A stretch of DNA of 47,698 bases from an uncultured Christensenella sp. (GTDB lineage Bacteria > Bacillota > Clostridia > Christensenellales > Borkfalkiaceae), in contig CATLAR010000005.1 in the NCBI GenBank assembly GCA_949878495.1, forward strand, positions 1 through 47,698. The letters run 5' to 3'. Below the pieces are notes generated by a model that did no database searches, was not told the DNA's origin, and worked only from the letters and a program-made list of their open reading frames with translations. Shown here one piece after another: positions 1-7,409 of this stretch. Both the position numbers and the translations under genes were made by a program. Position 1 is the stretch's first letter; each line of letters begins with the position of its first letter.

Positions 1-317
1 ACGCGCTCCGCGGCGGCGTAATGCTCCGCCATATGGACGCGACGGTCATCTGTACGCCGCGGTTCAACGCGTTTGCAAAAAGTACCGCCGAGAAAAAGGG
101 CGTAAAGGTGCAAATGGCGGTGCGCTCGGGCGGCGGCAACAACGGCGCGTATATCGGTTCGGCTAACGGCGCAACCCCCGTTATAGTCGCGGGCATTCCC
201 GTGCGTTACATTCACACGTTTAACGGCATTGCGGCGGTGGAGGACTTTAACTCCGTCGTCGGCTTCACTAAAGCCGTGCTTTCGGCTATAGACGGCGATA
301 TAATAAAAGGATTTTAA
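1..317 (+). CDS. M42 family metallopeptidase (glutamyl aminopeptidase/endoglucanase-like), 3' end
   Basis: This is the C-terminal part of a gene that begins before the window. The reading frame is open from base 3, so the ATG at 21 in the ORF track is probably internal. The residues GGGNNGAYIG, followed by GIPVRYIHT and a closing helix, match the end of M42 dinuclear-metal aminopeptidases. In that family this segment supplies a late metal-ligand histidine and the last strand-helix unit of the catalytic domain. The family forms large cytoplasmic tetrahedral particles that trim peptides from the N-terminus. The gene ends 5 nt before rsmI, so the two are probably co-transcribed. The family call is firm; the substrate cannot be told from this fragment. 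Confidence 0.8.
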   Translation, partial: ALRGGVMLRHMDATVICTPRFNAFAKSTAEKKGVKVQMAVRSGGGNNGAYIGSANGATPVIVAGIPVRYIHTFNGIAAVEDFNSVVGFTKAVLSAIDGDIIKGF

Positions 318-322
318 GCGGT

Positions 323-1123
323 ATGGTCAGTTTCGTCGCAACGCCAATCGGCAACTTAAAGGATATAACGCTCCGCGCTCTGGAAACGCTCAAAGCCGCC
401 GACGTTATTTTCTGCGAGGATACGCGGCACACTTTAAAACTTCTCAACGCCTACGAAATAAAAAAGCCGCTGTGCGCGTGTCATAAATTCAATGAACGCG
501 CGGCGGCGGAAAAGATAATTTCCGCCGCGCGGGAAGGCAAAGCCGTAGCCGTCGTTTCGGACGCGGGAATGCCCGTCATATCCGACCCCGGCAACATCGT
601 CTGCCGCGCGCTGCGCGAAGAAGGCGTCGATTACACCGTTATCCCCGGCGCGAACGCCGCGCTAAGCGCGCTTATTTTATCGGCGTTGCCCGCGGACGGT
701 TTTGCGTTTATCGGCTTTCTTCCCGACAAGGCGGGGGAGAAAAGGCGGTTGCTCGAAAAGTATAAAAACCTCGATTTAACTCTCGTGCTTCACGTCGCCC
801 CGCAGGACGTAGACCGCGATATATGCGCCGTTTACGAGGTTTTCGGCAACAGAAAGGCGTGCGCCGTGCGCGAGATAACCAAGCTCCACGAGGAGGCGGT
901 GCATTTCGAGCTGAAAGACGGGCTTGCGGGCGAGAAACGCGGGGAATACGTGCTCGTAATCGAGGGCGCGGAAAACGAAAATCCGCTTTGCAAACTCAGC
1001 GTAAAAGACCATTTACTCCACTATATATCGGGGGGAATGGCTAAAAAGGACGCTGTTAAACAGGTGGCGAAGGACAGAAACGCCGCGAAATCGGAAATAT
1101 ACAAAATTGCTCTGGAACTTTGA
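323..1123 (+). CDS. rsmI: 16S rRNA (cytidine(1402)-2'-O)-methyltransferase RsmI
   Basis: The product is 266 residues and should transfer a methyl group from SAM to the 2'-O of C1402 in the ribosomal decoding centre. It opens with ATPIGNLKDITLRAL and has CEDTRHT near residue 32, VSDAGMPVISDPG near residue 78 and IPGANAALSAL near residue 112. These are the landmarks of the RsmI branch of the SAM-binding tetrapyrrole-methylase fold. The length is slightly short of the usual ~280, but the C-terminal domain is present. It follows the peptidase by 5 nt and precedes the ABC exporter by 3 nt, which indicates one operon. The SD is weak, as expected for a gene inside an operon. Confidence 0.95.
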   Translation: MVSFVATPIGNLKDITLRALETLKAADVIFCEDTRHTLKLLNAYEIKKPLCACHKFNERAAAEKIISAAREGKAVAVVSDAGMPVISDPGNIVCRALREEGVDYTVIPGANAALSALILSALPADGFAFIGFLPDKAGEKRRLLEKYKNLDLTLVLHVAPQDVDRDICAVYEVFGNRKACAVREITKLHEEAVHFELKDGLAGEKRGEYVLVIEGAENENPLCKLSVKDHLLHYISGGMAKKDAVKQVAKDRNAAKSEIYKIALEL

Positions 1124-1126
1124 TTT

Positions 1127-2938
1127 ATGGTAAAAGCATCGGACGGAAATATCAAAAATTCGCAGATTTTAGGCGGCTTTTTAAAGGGTAGCTGGCTATT
1201 TTTCGGCGTATCCGTATTTTCCAATCTCATATGCACGTTGTGCACAACGGTTTTGCCGCTTATTATCAGTTTTACGGTTGACAGCGTAATCGGCAACGAA
1301 ACGGCGGAGGGTTTTTACGCGTCTGCCGCGCAGCTGTTCGGCGGCGTTGAAAACCTCAAAGCCAATCTGTGGATTCCCGCGCTGATAATTGCGGGCATCG
1401 CGCTCGTCAACGGGCTGTTCTCGTATACGAACAACTACTTCAACGGTTGCGGCAACCAGACGCTCGTCAAGAATATGCGCGACGGGCTGTTTTCGCACGT
1501 CCAGCGGCTGCCCCTTTCCCGTCAGATAATGACGAGCACGGGCGACGTAATCCAGCGCTGTACTTCCGACGTGTGGAATCTGTCCAATTTCATTTCAAAC
1601 CAGATGGTGGCGCTACTGCGCATTATCATAACGATGGTCGTTTCCGTGATGTTTATGTTCACTATGAACTTAACGCTCGCGGGCGTGTCGCTCGGGCTTA
1701 TCGCCGCGATAACGGGCGTGTCGTTCGGGTTCAGGGTGATAATGCACAAGCGGTTCAGGGAATGCGACGAGCAGGAGGGCGTGCTCTCGGCGCTGGCGCA
1801 GGAAAACCTCACGGGCGTGCGCGTGGTGCGCGCGTTCGGCAGAGAGAAATACGAGCGCGACAAATTCGACAGACAAAACGAGTACTACACGGGGCTCTGG
1901 GTCAAAACGGGCAAAGTCACCGCGGGCTATTGGTCGAGCACGGAATTTTTCAACACTCTTCAAATGCTCGTTATCATAGTCGTCGGCACGCTGTTGTGTC
2001 TTGACGGCAGGCTCACCGCAGGCGAACTCATCGCGTTCATATCCTACAACGCGCTGCTCGTCGCGCCTTTGCGCGAGCTCGGCAGAATCATATCCCAGCT
2101 CTCTCGCGCAAGCGTTGCGCTCGGGCGTATCTGCGAGGTTATCAAAGCCCCGTCCGAGGATCTCGGCGGGTACGAAGGCAGGCTTTCGGGCGATATAGTT
2201 TTCAAAAACGTGACTTTCGGGTACGGCGAAAAGCCCGTCCTCGACGATATCAGCGTTACCGTGCCGGAGGGCAGTACCCTCGGCGTAATCGGCGGCACGG
2301 GCAGCGGTAAATCTACGTTTGCGGCAATGCTCTCGCGTCTTTACGAGCCTGACGGCGGCGCGGTCTATATCGGCGGCAGGAATATCGCGGAAATTCCGCT
2401 TGCGACTCTCCGTGCGAATATCGGGCTTGTAATGCAGGAGGGCTATGTTTATTCGCGCACCGTAGGCGAAAATATCGGTATCGCGGCAAACGAGCCTACT
2501 CCCGAAGAGATAGAAAACGCCGCGAAATCTGCGTGCGTGCACGACAATATTCTGGGCTTTGCGGGCGGGTACGACACCGCCGTAGGCGAACGCGGCGTTA
2601 CGCTTTCGGGCGGACAAAGACAGCGCGTGGCGATTGCCCGCGCGTTAATGCGCGACGTGCCCGTGCTGGTTTTCGACGACTCGCTGTCTGCGGTAGACAG
2701 CCGCACGGACGCGGCTGTTCGCGCAAACCTCAAAAGTAAATTCGCGGGCGCGACGGTCATAATCATTTCGCACAGAATAAATACCGTAATAGACGCGGAC
2801 AACATAATCGTTCTCGACGGCGGGAAAATAGTAGAGAGCGGAACGGGCGCTCAGCTCGTCGAAAAGGGCGGTATTTTCGCCGAAATTTATAAAAAGCAAA
2901 CGGCGTTACCCGAAGAGCTTGAAGGGGGTGCGCTGTGA
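1127..2938 (+). CDS. Heterodimeric ABC exporter, subunit 1 (degenerate-site half)
   Basis: The product is a 603-residue half-transporter with an N-terminal type-I exporter membrane domain (about residues 20-320) and a C-terminal nucleotide-binding domain. The ATPase has Walker A GGTGSGKST, signature LSGGQRQR and Walker B VLVFDDSLSAVD. The residue after the Walker B aspartate is Asp, where an active ATPase has the catalytic Glu, while the signature is canonical. In heterodimeric exporters such as BmrCD or TM287/288 one subunit carries exactly this substitution. The gene overlaps the next by 4 nt (GTGA), and the downstream partner has the complementary features. The substrate is unknown; multidrug or lipid export are the usual roles. 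Confidence 0.9.
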   Translation: MVKASDGNIKNSQILGGFLKGSWLFFGVSVFSNLICTLCTTVLPLIISFTVDSVIGNETAEGFYASAAQLFGGVENLKANLWIPALIIAGIALVNGLFSYTNNYFNGCGNQTLVKNMRDGLFSHVQRLPLSRQIMTSTGDVIQRCTSDVWNLSNFISNQMVALLRIIITMVVSVMFMFTMNLTLAGVSLGLIAAITGVSFGFRVIMHKRFRECDEQEGVLSALAQENLTGVRVVRAFGREKYERDKFDRQNEYYTGLWVKTGKVTAGYWSSTEFFNTLQMLVIIVVGTLLCLDGRLTAGELIAFISYNALLVAPLRELGRIISQLSRASVALGRICEVIKAPSEDLGGYEGRLSGDIVFKNVTFGYGEKPVLDDISVTVPEGSTLGVIGGTGSGKSTFAAMLSRLYEPDGGAVYIGGRNIAEIPLATLRANIGLVMQEGYVYSRTVGENIGIAANEPTPEEIENAAKSACVHDNILGFAGGYDTAVGERGVTLSGGQRQRVAIARALMRDVPVLVFDDSLSAVDSRTDAAVRANLKSKFAGATVIIISHRINTVIDADNIIVLDGGKIVESGTGAQLVEKGGIFAEIYKKQTALPEELEGGAL

Positions 2939-4728
2939 AAACGGTAAAGGGAAAAGCCTCGCTTTCCACCCTCTGGAGGTTCGTAAAAGTACATAAATGG
3001 CTGTACGCGCTGATGTTGGTGTGCGAGCTGTTAATCAGCGCGACGAGTATTATTTCTCCGCTTTTTACAAGCTACGCAATAGATAATTTCATAGGCGGCA
3101 ACACGCTCGACGGGCTTACGGGTTTTATAATCGCATACGTCGTGTTTATAATCGTTTCTTCGGCGTTGCAGTATATCGAAACGCGCAGCGGAATAACGCT
3201 GGAAATGGCTTTGCTGCGTGATATGCGCAGGGCAACGTTCAATCATTTGCAAACTTTGTCGGTGGCGTATTTCAACGTCAACAGCGTCGGCGTGCTACAT
3301 GCGCGGGTTATGAGCGATACCGAAAAGATAGGTTCTATCGTCGTCTGGGACGGTAACCACGGTATGCGGCATATTGTATACGTTTTCGGCGCGGTGGGAG
3401 TAATGTTAAAGCTCAATCCCGTGCTCGCGGCGTGCGTGCTCGTCATAGTTCCGCTCATTGCCGCGGCTACGGCGTTCTTCGGGAAACGCGTTGAACGGCT
3501 TCACCGCAAGGAGCGCGAAATCAACGCTAAAATTACCGCGGGTTTCAACGAGGGTATAACGGGCGCGCCTACGACCAAGTCGCTCGCGGTCGAGGAAAAG
3601 CTCGAAAGGGACTTCTTCGGGCACACTTCGGACATACGCAAACAGAGCGTAAAACTAACGCATTACGTTTCGCTTTTCTATACGATAATAACTTTCGCTT
3701 CGTCGCTCGCGCTTGCCGCGGTGCTGTGGTACGGCGGGTATATCACGTCCGAACAGCTTATCGGCATAGGCACGCTAAGCGTGTTTATGACATACGCGCA
3801 GGGGCTGGTGTCTCCCGTGCAGTGGGCGATTGTCGCAATAACCAATATTATAAGCGTAAAAGTCAACCTCGAACGCGTGACCGCGCTTTTGCAGACGGAA
3901 AGCGGAGTAAAGGACAGCCCGGAGGTCGTTGAAAAGTATGGCGACAGCTTTAACCACAAGCGCGAAAATTGGGAGAAAATAGAAGGCGCGGTTGAGTTTG
4001 AAAACGTATCTTTCACCTATCCCGACGGCGAGGAACAAGTGCTTGAAAATTTCAACCTCAAAGTTCCCTGCGGCACGCGCACGGCAATCGTCGGCGAAAC
4101 GGGCGCGGGCAAATCAACGCTCGTCAATCTTTTATGTCGCTTTTACGAGCCGACTTCGGGCAGAATATTAATCGACGGCAGGGACGTGCGCGAACGCTCC
4201 GTCGGCTGGCTTCACGCCAATATCGGCTACGTTTTACAAACGCCGCATTTGTTTTCGGGCACAGTCCGCGAAAATCTGCTTTACGGCAAAGAGGACGCGA
4301 CGGAGGCTGAGCTGGACGCGGCGGTGAGAAGCGTCAACGCGGATAAGGTAATCGCCAAGCTCGGCAACGGCTACGACAGTTATATAGGCGAGGGCGGCGG
4401 TACGCTCTCCACGGGCGAAAAACAGCTTCTGTCTTTTGCGAGGGCGATACTTGCCGACCCCGCGCTGTTCATTCTCGACGAGGCGACTTCGTCGATTGAC
4501 ACGCTTACGGAAGAGCTCGTGCAAAACGCCGTCGAAAAGCTGATGGAAGGGCGGACGAGTTTCATAATCGCGCACCGACTTTCAACCGTTAAAACAGCCG
4601 ATCTCATACTCGTCGTAAAGGACGGCAAGATCATAGAGCGCGGCAACCACGCCGAGCTTTTGAAAGCCAAGGGCTATTATTACGATATGTATTTGAAGCA
4701 ATTCAGGGAAGAGAATTTACGGATATAA
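2935..4728 (+). CDS. Heterodimeric ABC exporter, subunit 2 (catalytic half)
   Basis: This 597-residue half-transporter starts at GTG 2935, behind a GAAGGGGG SD and overlapping the upstream stop, so the two subunits are translationally coupled. The membrane domain spans about residues 15-330. The ATPase domain has Walker A GETGAGKST and Walker B LFILDEATSSID with the catalytic Glu, but a degenerate signature, LSTGEKQ instead of LSGGQ. Together the two subunits form one canonical ATP site (this Walker A/B plus the partner's LSGGQ) and one degenerate site. The gene ends at a strong hairpin shared with the convergent mnmA. The substrate is unknown. Confidence 0.92.
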   Translation: MKTVKGKASLSTLWRFVKVHKWLYALMLVCELLISATSIISPLFTSYAIDNFIGGNTLDGLTGFIIAYVVFIIVSSALQYIETRSGITLEMALLRDMRRATFNHLQTLSVAYFNVNSVGVLHARVMSDTEKIGSIVVWDGNHGMRHIVYVFGAVGVMLKLNPVLAACVLVIVPLIAAATAFFGKRVERLHRKEREINAKITAGFNEGITGAPTTKSLAVEEKLERDFFGHTSDIRKQSVKLTHYVSLFYTIITFASSLALAAVLWYGGYITSEQLIGIGTLSVFMTYAQGLVSPVQWAIVAITNIISVKVNLERVTALLQTESGVKDSPEVVEKYGDSFNHKRENWEKIEGAVEFENVSFTYPDGEEQVLENFNLKVPCGTRTAIVGETGAGKSTLVNLLCRFYEPTSGRILIDGRDVRERSVGWLHANIGYVLQTPHLFSGTVRENLLYGKEDATEAELDAAVRSVNADKVIAKLGNGYDSYIGEGGGTLSTGEKQLLSFARAILADPALFILDEATSSIDTLTEELVQNAVEKLMEGRTSFIIAHRLSTVKTADLILVVKDGKIIERGNHAELLKAKGYYYDMYLKQFREENLRI

Positions 4729-4763
4729 AAAAGGCGGCGCGGGCAAAAGCCCGCGCCGCTTTA
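4728..4763. terminator. Bidirectional intrinsic terminator between ABC exporter and mnmA
   Basis: A perfect 11-bp GC-only stem (4734-4744 with 4749-4759) encloses an AAAA loop. A T-run follows on both strands: TTT on the + strand and a longer run of T on the - strand. It sits between two convergent genes and should stop both transcripts. Confidence 0.88.
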
Positions 4764-4772
4764 ACCGTTCGG

Positions 4773-5846
4773 TTATTTGAAAACTTTCTCTATTACGCCG
4801 CCGCCTACGCAGTAGTCGCCGTCGTAAAACACCGCGTACTGCCCCTCGGTAACGGCGCGTTGCGGCTCGTCGAATTCCACCGTCGCGCAGTCGCCGTCAA
4901 GTGTAAAGGTTACGCCCTGTTCGGGCTGCCTGTATCTGAACTTTGCCGTGCATTTTTGCATTCGTTGCGGCATATATCCTATCCAATTAAGTTCCGTGAC
5001 CGTACACGCGCGGGAATATAAGGGGCTTTCGTCCCCGTGCGAAACGTATAAAACGTTTTCTTTCAGGTCCTTCGAGACCACAAACCAACGCCCGTCCTCG
5101 CCCTTTTTTCCGCCGAGGTCAAGTCCCCGCCGCTGACCCGTTGTATAATGCATTAAGCCCACGTGTTCGCCCACGGTTTCGCCGTCCAGCGTCTTGATTT
5201 TTCCCGACTGAGCGGGCAGATAATTTTGCAAAAATTTTCTGAAATTGCGTTCCCCGATAAAACAAATGCCCGTCGAATCTTTCTTTTCGGCGGTCGCAAG
5301 CCCCAGCTTTATCGCAAGTTCGCGCACCTGCGGTTTGGGCAGTTCGGAAAGGGGAAAAAGTACGTTATTCAGCTGATATTCCCGCACCTGATTCAAAAAA
5401 TAGGTCTGGTCTTTGTTTCCGTCCGCTGCTTTTTTAAGTCGGTGCCTGCCGTCCTCGTGCTCTATCCCGCAGTAATGCCCCGTGGCTATATATTCCGCGC
5501 CGAGGCTGAGCGCGTAGTCGCGGAAAGGACCGAATTTAATCTCGCGGTTGCACAGCACGTCGGGGTTCGGCGTTCTGCCCGCTTCGTACTCGCCGAGAAA
5601 ATGCGAAAAAACGCGCTCGCGGTATTGCGCCGCGAAGTTAACGCTGTAATAGGGGATTCCAAGCGTGCCGCAAACCCTGCGCACGTCGGCAAAGTCTGCG
5701 TCCGCCGTACACGCGCCCGACTCGTCGGTTTCTTCCCAATTCATCATATAAAGCCCGACCACGTCAAAGCCCTGTTCTTTTAATAGATACGCCGCGACGG
5801 ACGAGTCAACGCCGCCGCTCATACCCACGACTACGGTCTTACCCAT
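4773..5846 (-). CDS. mnmA: tRNA-specific 2-thiouridylase MnmA
   Basis: This 357-residue cytoplasmic enzyme activates U34 of tRNA-Lys, -Glu and -Gln with ATP and inserts sulfur delivered by a cysteine desulfurase relay. The N-terminal PP-loop motif GMSGGVDSSVAAYLL binds ATP. The two catalytic cysteines are visible in the DVLCNREIKFG segment and in STGICFIGE. The C-terminal beta-barrel (from about residue 265) is intact. The start ATG follows an AAGAGG SD. The gene stands alone, with its own promoter divergent from that of the DUF4250 gene. The length is typical. Confidence 0.96.
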   Translation of the reverse strand: MGKTVVVGMSGGVDSSVAAYLLKEQGFDVVGLYMMNWEETDESGACTADADFADVRRVCGTLGIPYYSVNFAAQYRERVFSHFLGEYEAGRTPNPDVLCNREIKFGPFRDYALSLGAEYIATGHYCGIEHEDGRHRLKKAADGNKDQTYFLNQVREYQLNNVLFPLSELPKPQVRELAIKLGLATAEKKDSTGICFIGERNFRKFLQNYLPAQSGKIKTLDGETVGEHVGLMHYTTGQRRGLDLGGKKGEDGRWFVVSKDLKENVLYVSHGDESPLYSRACTVTELNWIGYMPQRMQKCTAKFRYRQPEQGVTFTLDGDCATVEFDEPQRAVTEGQYAVFYDGDYCVGGGVIEKVFK

Positions 5847-5870
5847 AAAAACCTCTTTTTTTATAAAATA

Positions 5871-5899
5871 ATTATAACACGGGCTTTTAATATTTGCAA
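5871..5899 (-). promoter_or_regulatory. mnmA promoter, sharing its -35 with the divergent promoter
   Basis: On the - strand TTGCAA (5899-5894) is followed by 17 nt and TATAAT (5876-5871). The predicted transcript starts about 20 nt before the mnmA ATG and carries an SD. TTGCAA is its own reverse complement, so the same six bases also serve as the -35 of the + strand promoter. Confidence 0.75.
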
Positions 5900-5921
5900 T
5901 TATTTTGTTTTATGGTATAAT
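5894..5921 (+). promoter_or_regulatory. Promoter of the DUF4250 gene (and probably tRNA-Arg)
   Basis: TTGCAA (5894-5899), a 16-nt spacer and TATAAT (5916-5921) form a good sigma-A promoter. The expected transcription start is near 5928, at or just before the start codon. There is no room for an SD, so the mRNA should be leaderless or carry only about three leader bases. Confidence 0.72.
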
Positions 5922-5930
5922 AACGTAGTG

Positions 5931-6113
5931 ATGAATTTACCCGCCGACGCAAATATCGCGCTTTCCATCGTCAACACCAAGCTGAGGGACGAGTACCCGT
6001 CTTTGCCCGACTTCTGCGAAGAAGAGGGGCTTGAAATTGCCGAAGTTGCCGCTCGGTTTGCGGCTTTGGGGTATTATTACGACGAAAGTTTGAACAAGTT
6101 CATAGCTAAGTAA
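5931..6113 (+). CDS. DUF4250 domain protein
   Basis: This small protein of 60 residues (61 if GTG 5928 is used) starts MNLPADANIALS and contains VNTKLRDEYPSL. That is the pattern of DUF4250, a short helical family widespread in Clostridia with no assigned function. I chose the ATG because family members normally begin MNLP. No SD is visible and the -10 ends 9 nt upstream, so translation is probably from a nearly leaderless mRNA. tRNA-Arg begins 15 nt after the stop with no promoter of its own in between, so the two are probably co-transcribed. Confidence 0.8.
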   Translation: MNLPADANIALSIVNTKLRDEYPSLPDFCEEEGLEIAEVAARFAALGYYYDESLNKFIAK

Positions 6114-6128
6114 TTGAATACTGAATAC

Positions 6129-6204
6129 GCACCCGTAGTCTAACCGGATAAAACGATGGCCTCCGACGCCATAGTTGTGAGTTCGAGCCTCGCCGGGTGC
6201 ACCA
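6129..6204 (+). tRNA. tRNA-Arg (anticodon CCG)
   Basis: A full cloverleaf can be folded by eye. The acceptor stem GCACCCG pairs with CGGGTGC and the anticodon stem ATGGC with GCCAT. The seven-base loop CTCCGAC contains anticodon CCG, which reads CGG. The T arm has a TTCGAGC loop, and the discriminator A is followed by an encoded CCA. The gene lies 15 nt behind the DUF4250 ORF. The CCA end is also the first part of the long hairpin that follows. Confidence 0.93.
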
Positions 6205-6244
6205 ACAGCGCAGCCCCCGTTTCGGGGGCTGCGCTGTTGGTTAA
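6202..6244 (+). terminator. Very long perfect hairpin directly at the tRNA 3' end
   Basis: An 18-bp perfect stem (6202-6219 with 6223-6240) has a TTT loop. Its left arm starts inside the encoded CCA of tRNA-Arg. Only a weak T-rich tail follows, so it may work as a terminator, as a processing signal, or both. Pairing of CCA with TGG means that folding of the precursor competes with a free tRNA 3' end. Confidence 0.65.
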
Positions 6245-6303
6245 ACTCGGCAAATGTGAGAACTCAGGTTCGCCCGAGCGCGTAGCGCGACGGTTTGCGC
6301 CCC

Positions 6304-6350
6304 AAGCTCCCACCCCCGAACGGTATCCGTTCGGGGGTGGGAGCTTTATT
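6304..6350. repeat. 20-bp perfect inverted repeat (terminator-like hairpin)
   Basis: Arms of 20 bp (6304-6323 and 6327-6346) pair perfectly around a TAT loop. TTATTAT follows on the + strand, and the small - strand ORF ends just beyond it. It is probably the terminator of that ORF and/or of read-through from the tRNA. The stretch 6241-6303 holds no gene that I can support. Confidence 0.6.
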
Positions 6351-6360
6351 ATATCCTAAA

Positions 6361-6516
6361 TTAAATAAATAATTTTTTATACCAATCCCAACATTCTTTA
6401 AGATAATTCCACACGTTATCGCCTTGCCACGAATAAATGCAACAGAACTCAATCGCCGCTATCGCAACATAAACCGCAACGCCGATTAATAAAATCATTA
6501 ATTCCTTCTTTTTCAT
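6361..6516 (-). CDS. Small single-pass membrane peptide (hypothetical, 51 aa)
   Basis: This ORF is too short for the supplied track. It starts MKKKELMILL, runs through a hydrophobic segment (about residues 6-27, AVYVAIAAIEFCC) and ends with a Trp/Tyr/Lys-rich tail, WDWYKKLFI. The layout of a basic start, one transmembrane helix and an amphipathic aromatic tail is plausible for a small membrane peptide. The SD is weak (GGGTAG). It is more AT-rich than the neighbours and lies in the islet behind tRNA-Arg, beside an XRE-type regulator. I do not recognise the family. It could be a small toxin-like or modulator peptide, but nothing here proves it. Confidence 0.45.
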   Translation of the reverse strand: MKKKELMILLIGVAVYVAIAAIEFCCIYSWQGDNVWNYLKECWDWYKKLFI

Positions 6517-6603
6517 CTATCTACCCGTAATTTCTCAGCTTTTTAATTATAGCGCTAATGTTTTAAAAAAATCAAGCTATTTTATAATTATAAATTAGTT
6601 ATT

Positions 6604-7092
6604 ATGCCAAAAATAAATCGTAGCATAATGATTATGGAACATTCGGAAAAATTCAAAAAGAGATTTTTAGAACTTATTGACGATTTGGATTGTAAAAAAT
6701 CGGAAATACCAAAACTATTAAACGTTGACTATAACGTTTTTATCAAGATTACGGAATTCGGCGTTATTCCGAAACCGGTGATTTTAATCAGAATTGCCGA
6801 TTACTTTAATACTTCGGTTGAATATCTTTTAGGCAGAACGGATAATGCGTACTTTTTTAAAGCCGAAAATAAAACTTCGTTTTTAAACAGATACCAATTA
6901 TTAAAGTCCGAAAATAAAATGACTGATTATGCCGTAGCGCAAAAGTTGCACGTTACGACGAGTTATACTACAAATTGGAAGAATAAAAATTATACGCCGT
7001 CAATCGTTAATTTAATTGAGCTGTCGGAAATATTCAAAGTTTCAATAGATTATCTGCTTGGCAGAACGGACGATAAAACGCCTTACAATTAA
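6604..7092 (+). CDS. Tandem HTH (XRE-like) regulator
   Basis: This 162-residue protein is built from two similar helix-turn-helix units of about 65 residues. Each ends in the same tail: VEYLLGRTDN near residue 78 and IDYLLGRTDD near residue 154. The second unit has a readable XRE core (TDYAVAQKLHV...). Two HTH units in one chain suggest a pseudo-dimer or recognition of a double operator. Start choice is open: ATGs at 6604, 6628 and 6634 are in frame and none has a clear SD. The base composition is AT-rich, unlike the flanking genes, so it is probably acquired. A second protein of the same plan is encoded at 26379-26819. Confidence 0.75.
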   Translation: MPKINRSIMIMEHSEKFKKRFLELIDDLDCKKSEIPKLLNVDYNVFIKITEFGVIPKPVILIRIADYFNTSVEYLLGRTDNAYFFKAENKTSFLNRYQLLKSENKMTDYAVAQKLHVTTSYTTNWKNKNYTPSIVNLIELSEIFKVSIDYLLGRTDDKTPYN

Positions 7093-7149
7093 TAAAAAAG
7101 TCGCCGCTCTTGGGACGAAGAACGGCGATGCGGATTGTTATTCGGATTA

Positions 7150-7187
7150 AGCGGCGGTCGCAAAAAGCGACCGCCGCTTGTTTTTTA
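7150..7187 (+). terminator. Intrinsic terminator after the tandem HTH gene
   Basis: A perfect 12-bp stem (7150-7161 with 7167-7178) around AAAAA is followed by TGTTTTTT. A weaker imperfect hairpin lies just upstream at about 7102-7129. Apart from these and the promoter at 7317, the gap 7093-7409 holds nothing I can assign. Confidence 0.85.
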
Positions 7188-7316
7188 TCGTAAAAATTTT
7201 TGTCACTTTCAAGCGTTTACGGGCAAATATTTGGGCGTAGTTCACTCATTTTGAAATACTCAAACACCATTTGCCGAATTGTGCCGAAAAAAGTTGAAAG
7301 AATTTATAGTTTGCTA

Positions 7317-7369
7317 TTGACTTTACCGATATAGTATGCTATACTCTATTTAACTTTACCGATATAGTA
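7317..7369 (+). promoter_or_regulatory. Promoter of the sugar-use locus with duplicated operator-like element
   Basis: TTGACT (7317-7322), a 17-nt spacer and TATACT (7340-7345) form a near-consensus promoter. The 15-mer TTTACCGATATAGTA occurs twice, at 7322-7336 inside the spacer and at 7355-7369 downstream of the expected start. The copies are 33 bp apart, about three helical turns. With the following base(s) the element is a dyad of TTTAC and GTAAA arms. This is the arrangement of a repressor acting from two co-facing sites. The LacI-type protein at 22829 is the obvious candidate ligand, but that link is inference. Confidence 0.75.
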
Positions 7370-7409
7370 AAAGTTTTTGGACATAAAAATGCAAAAAAAC
7401 GGGGGTTTT

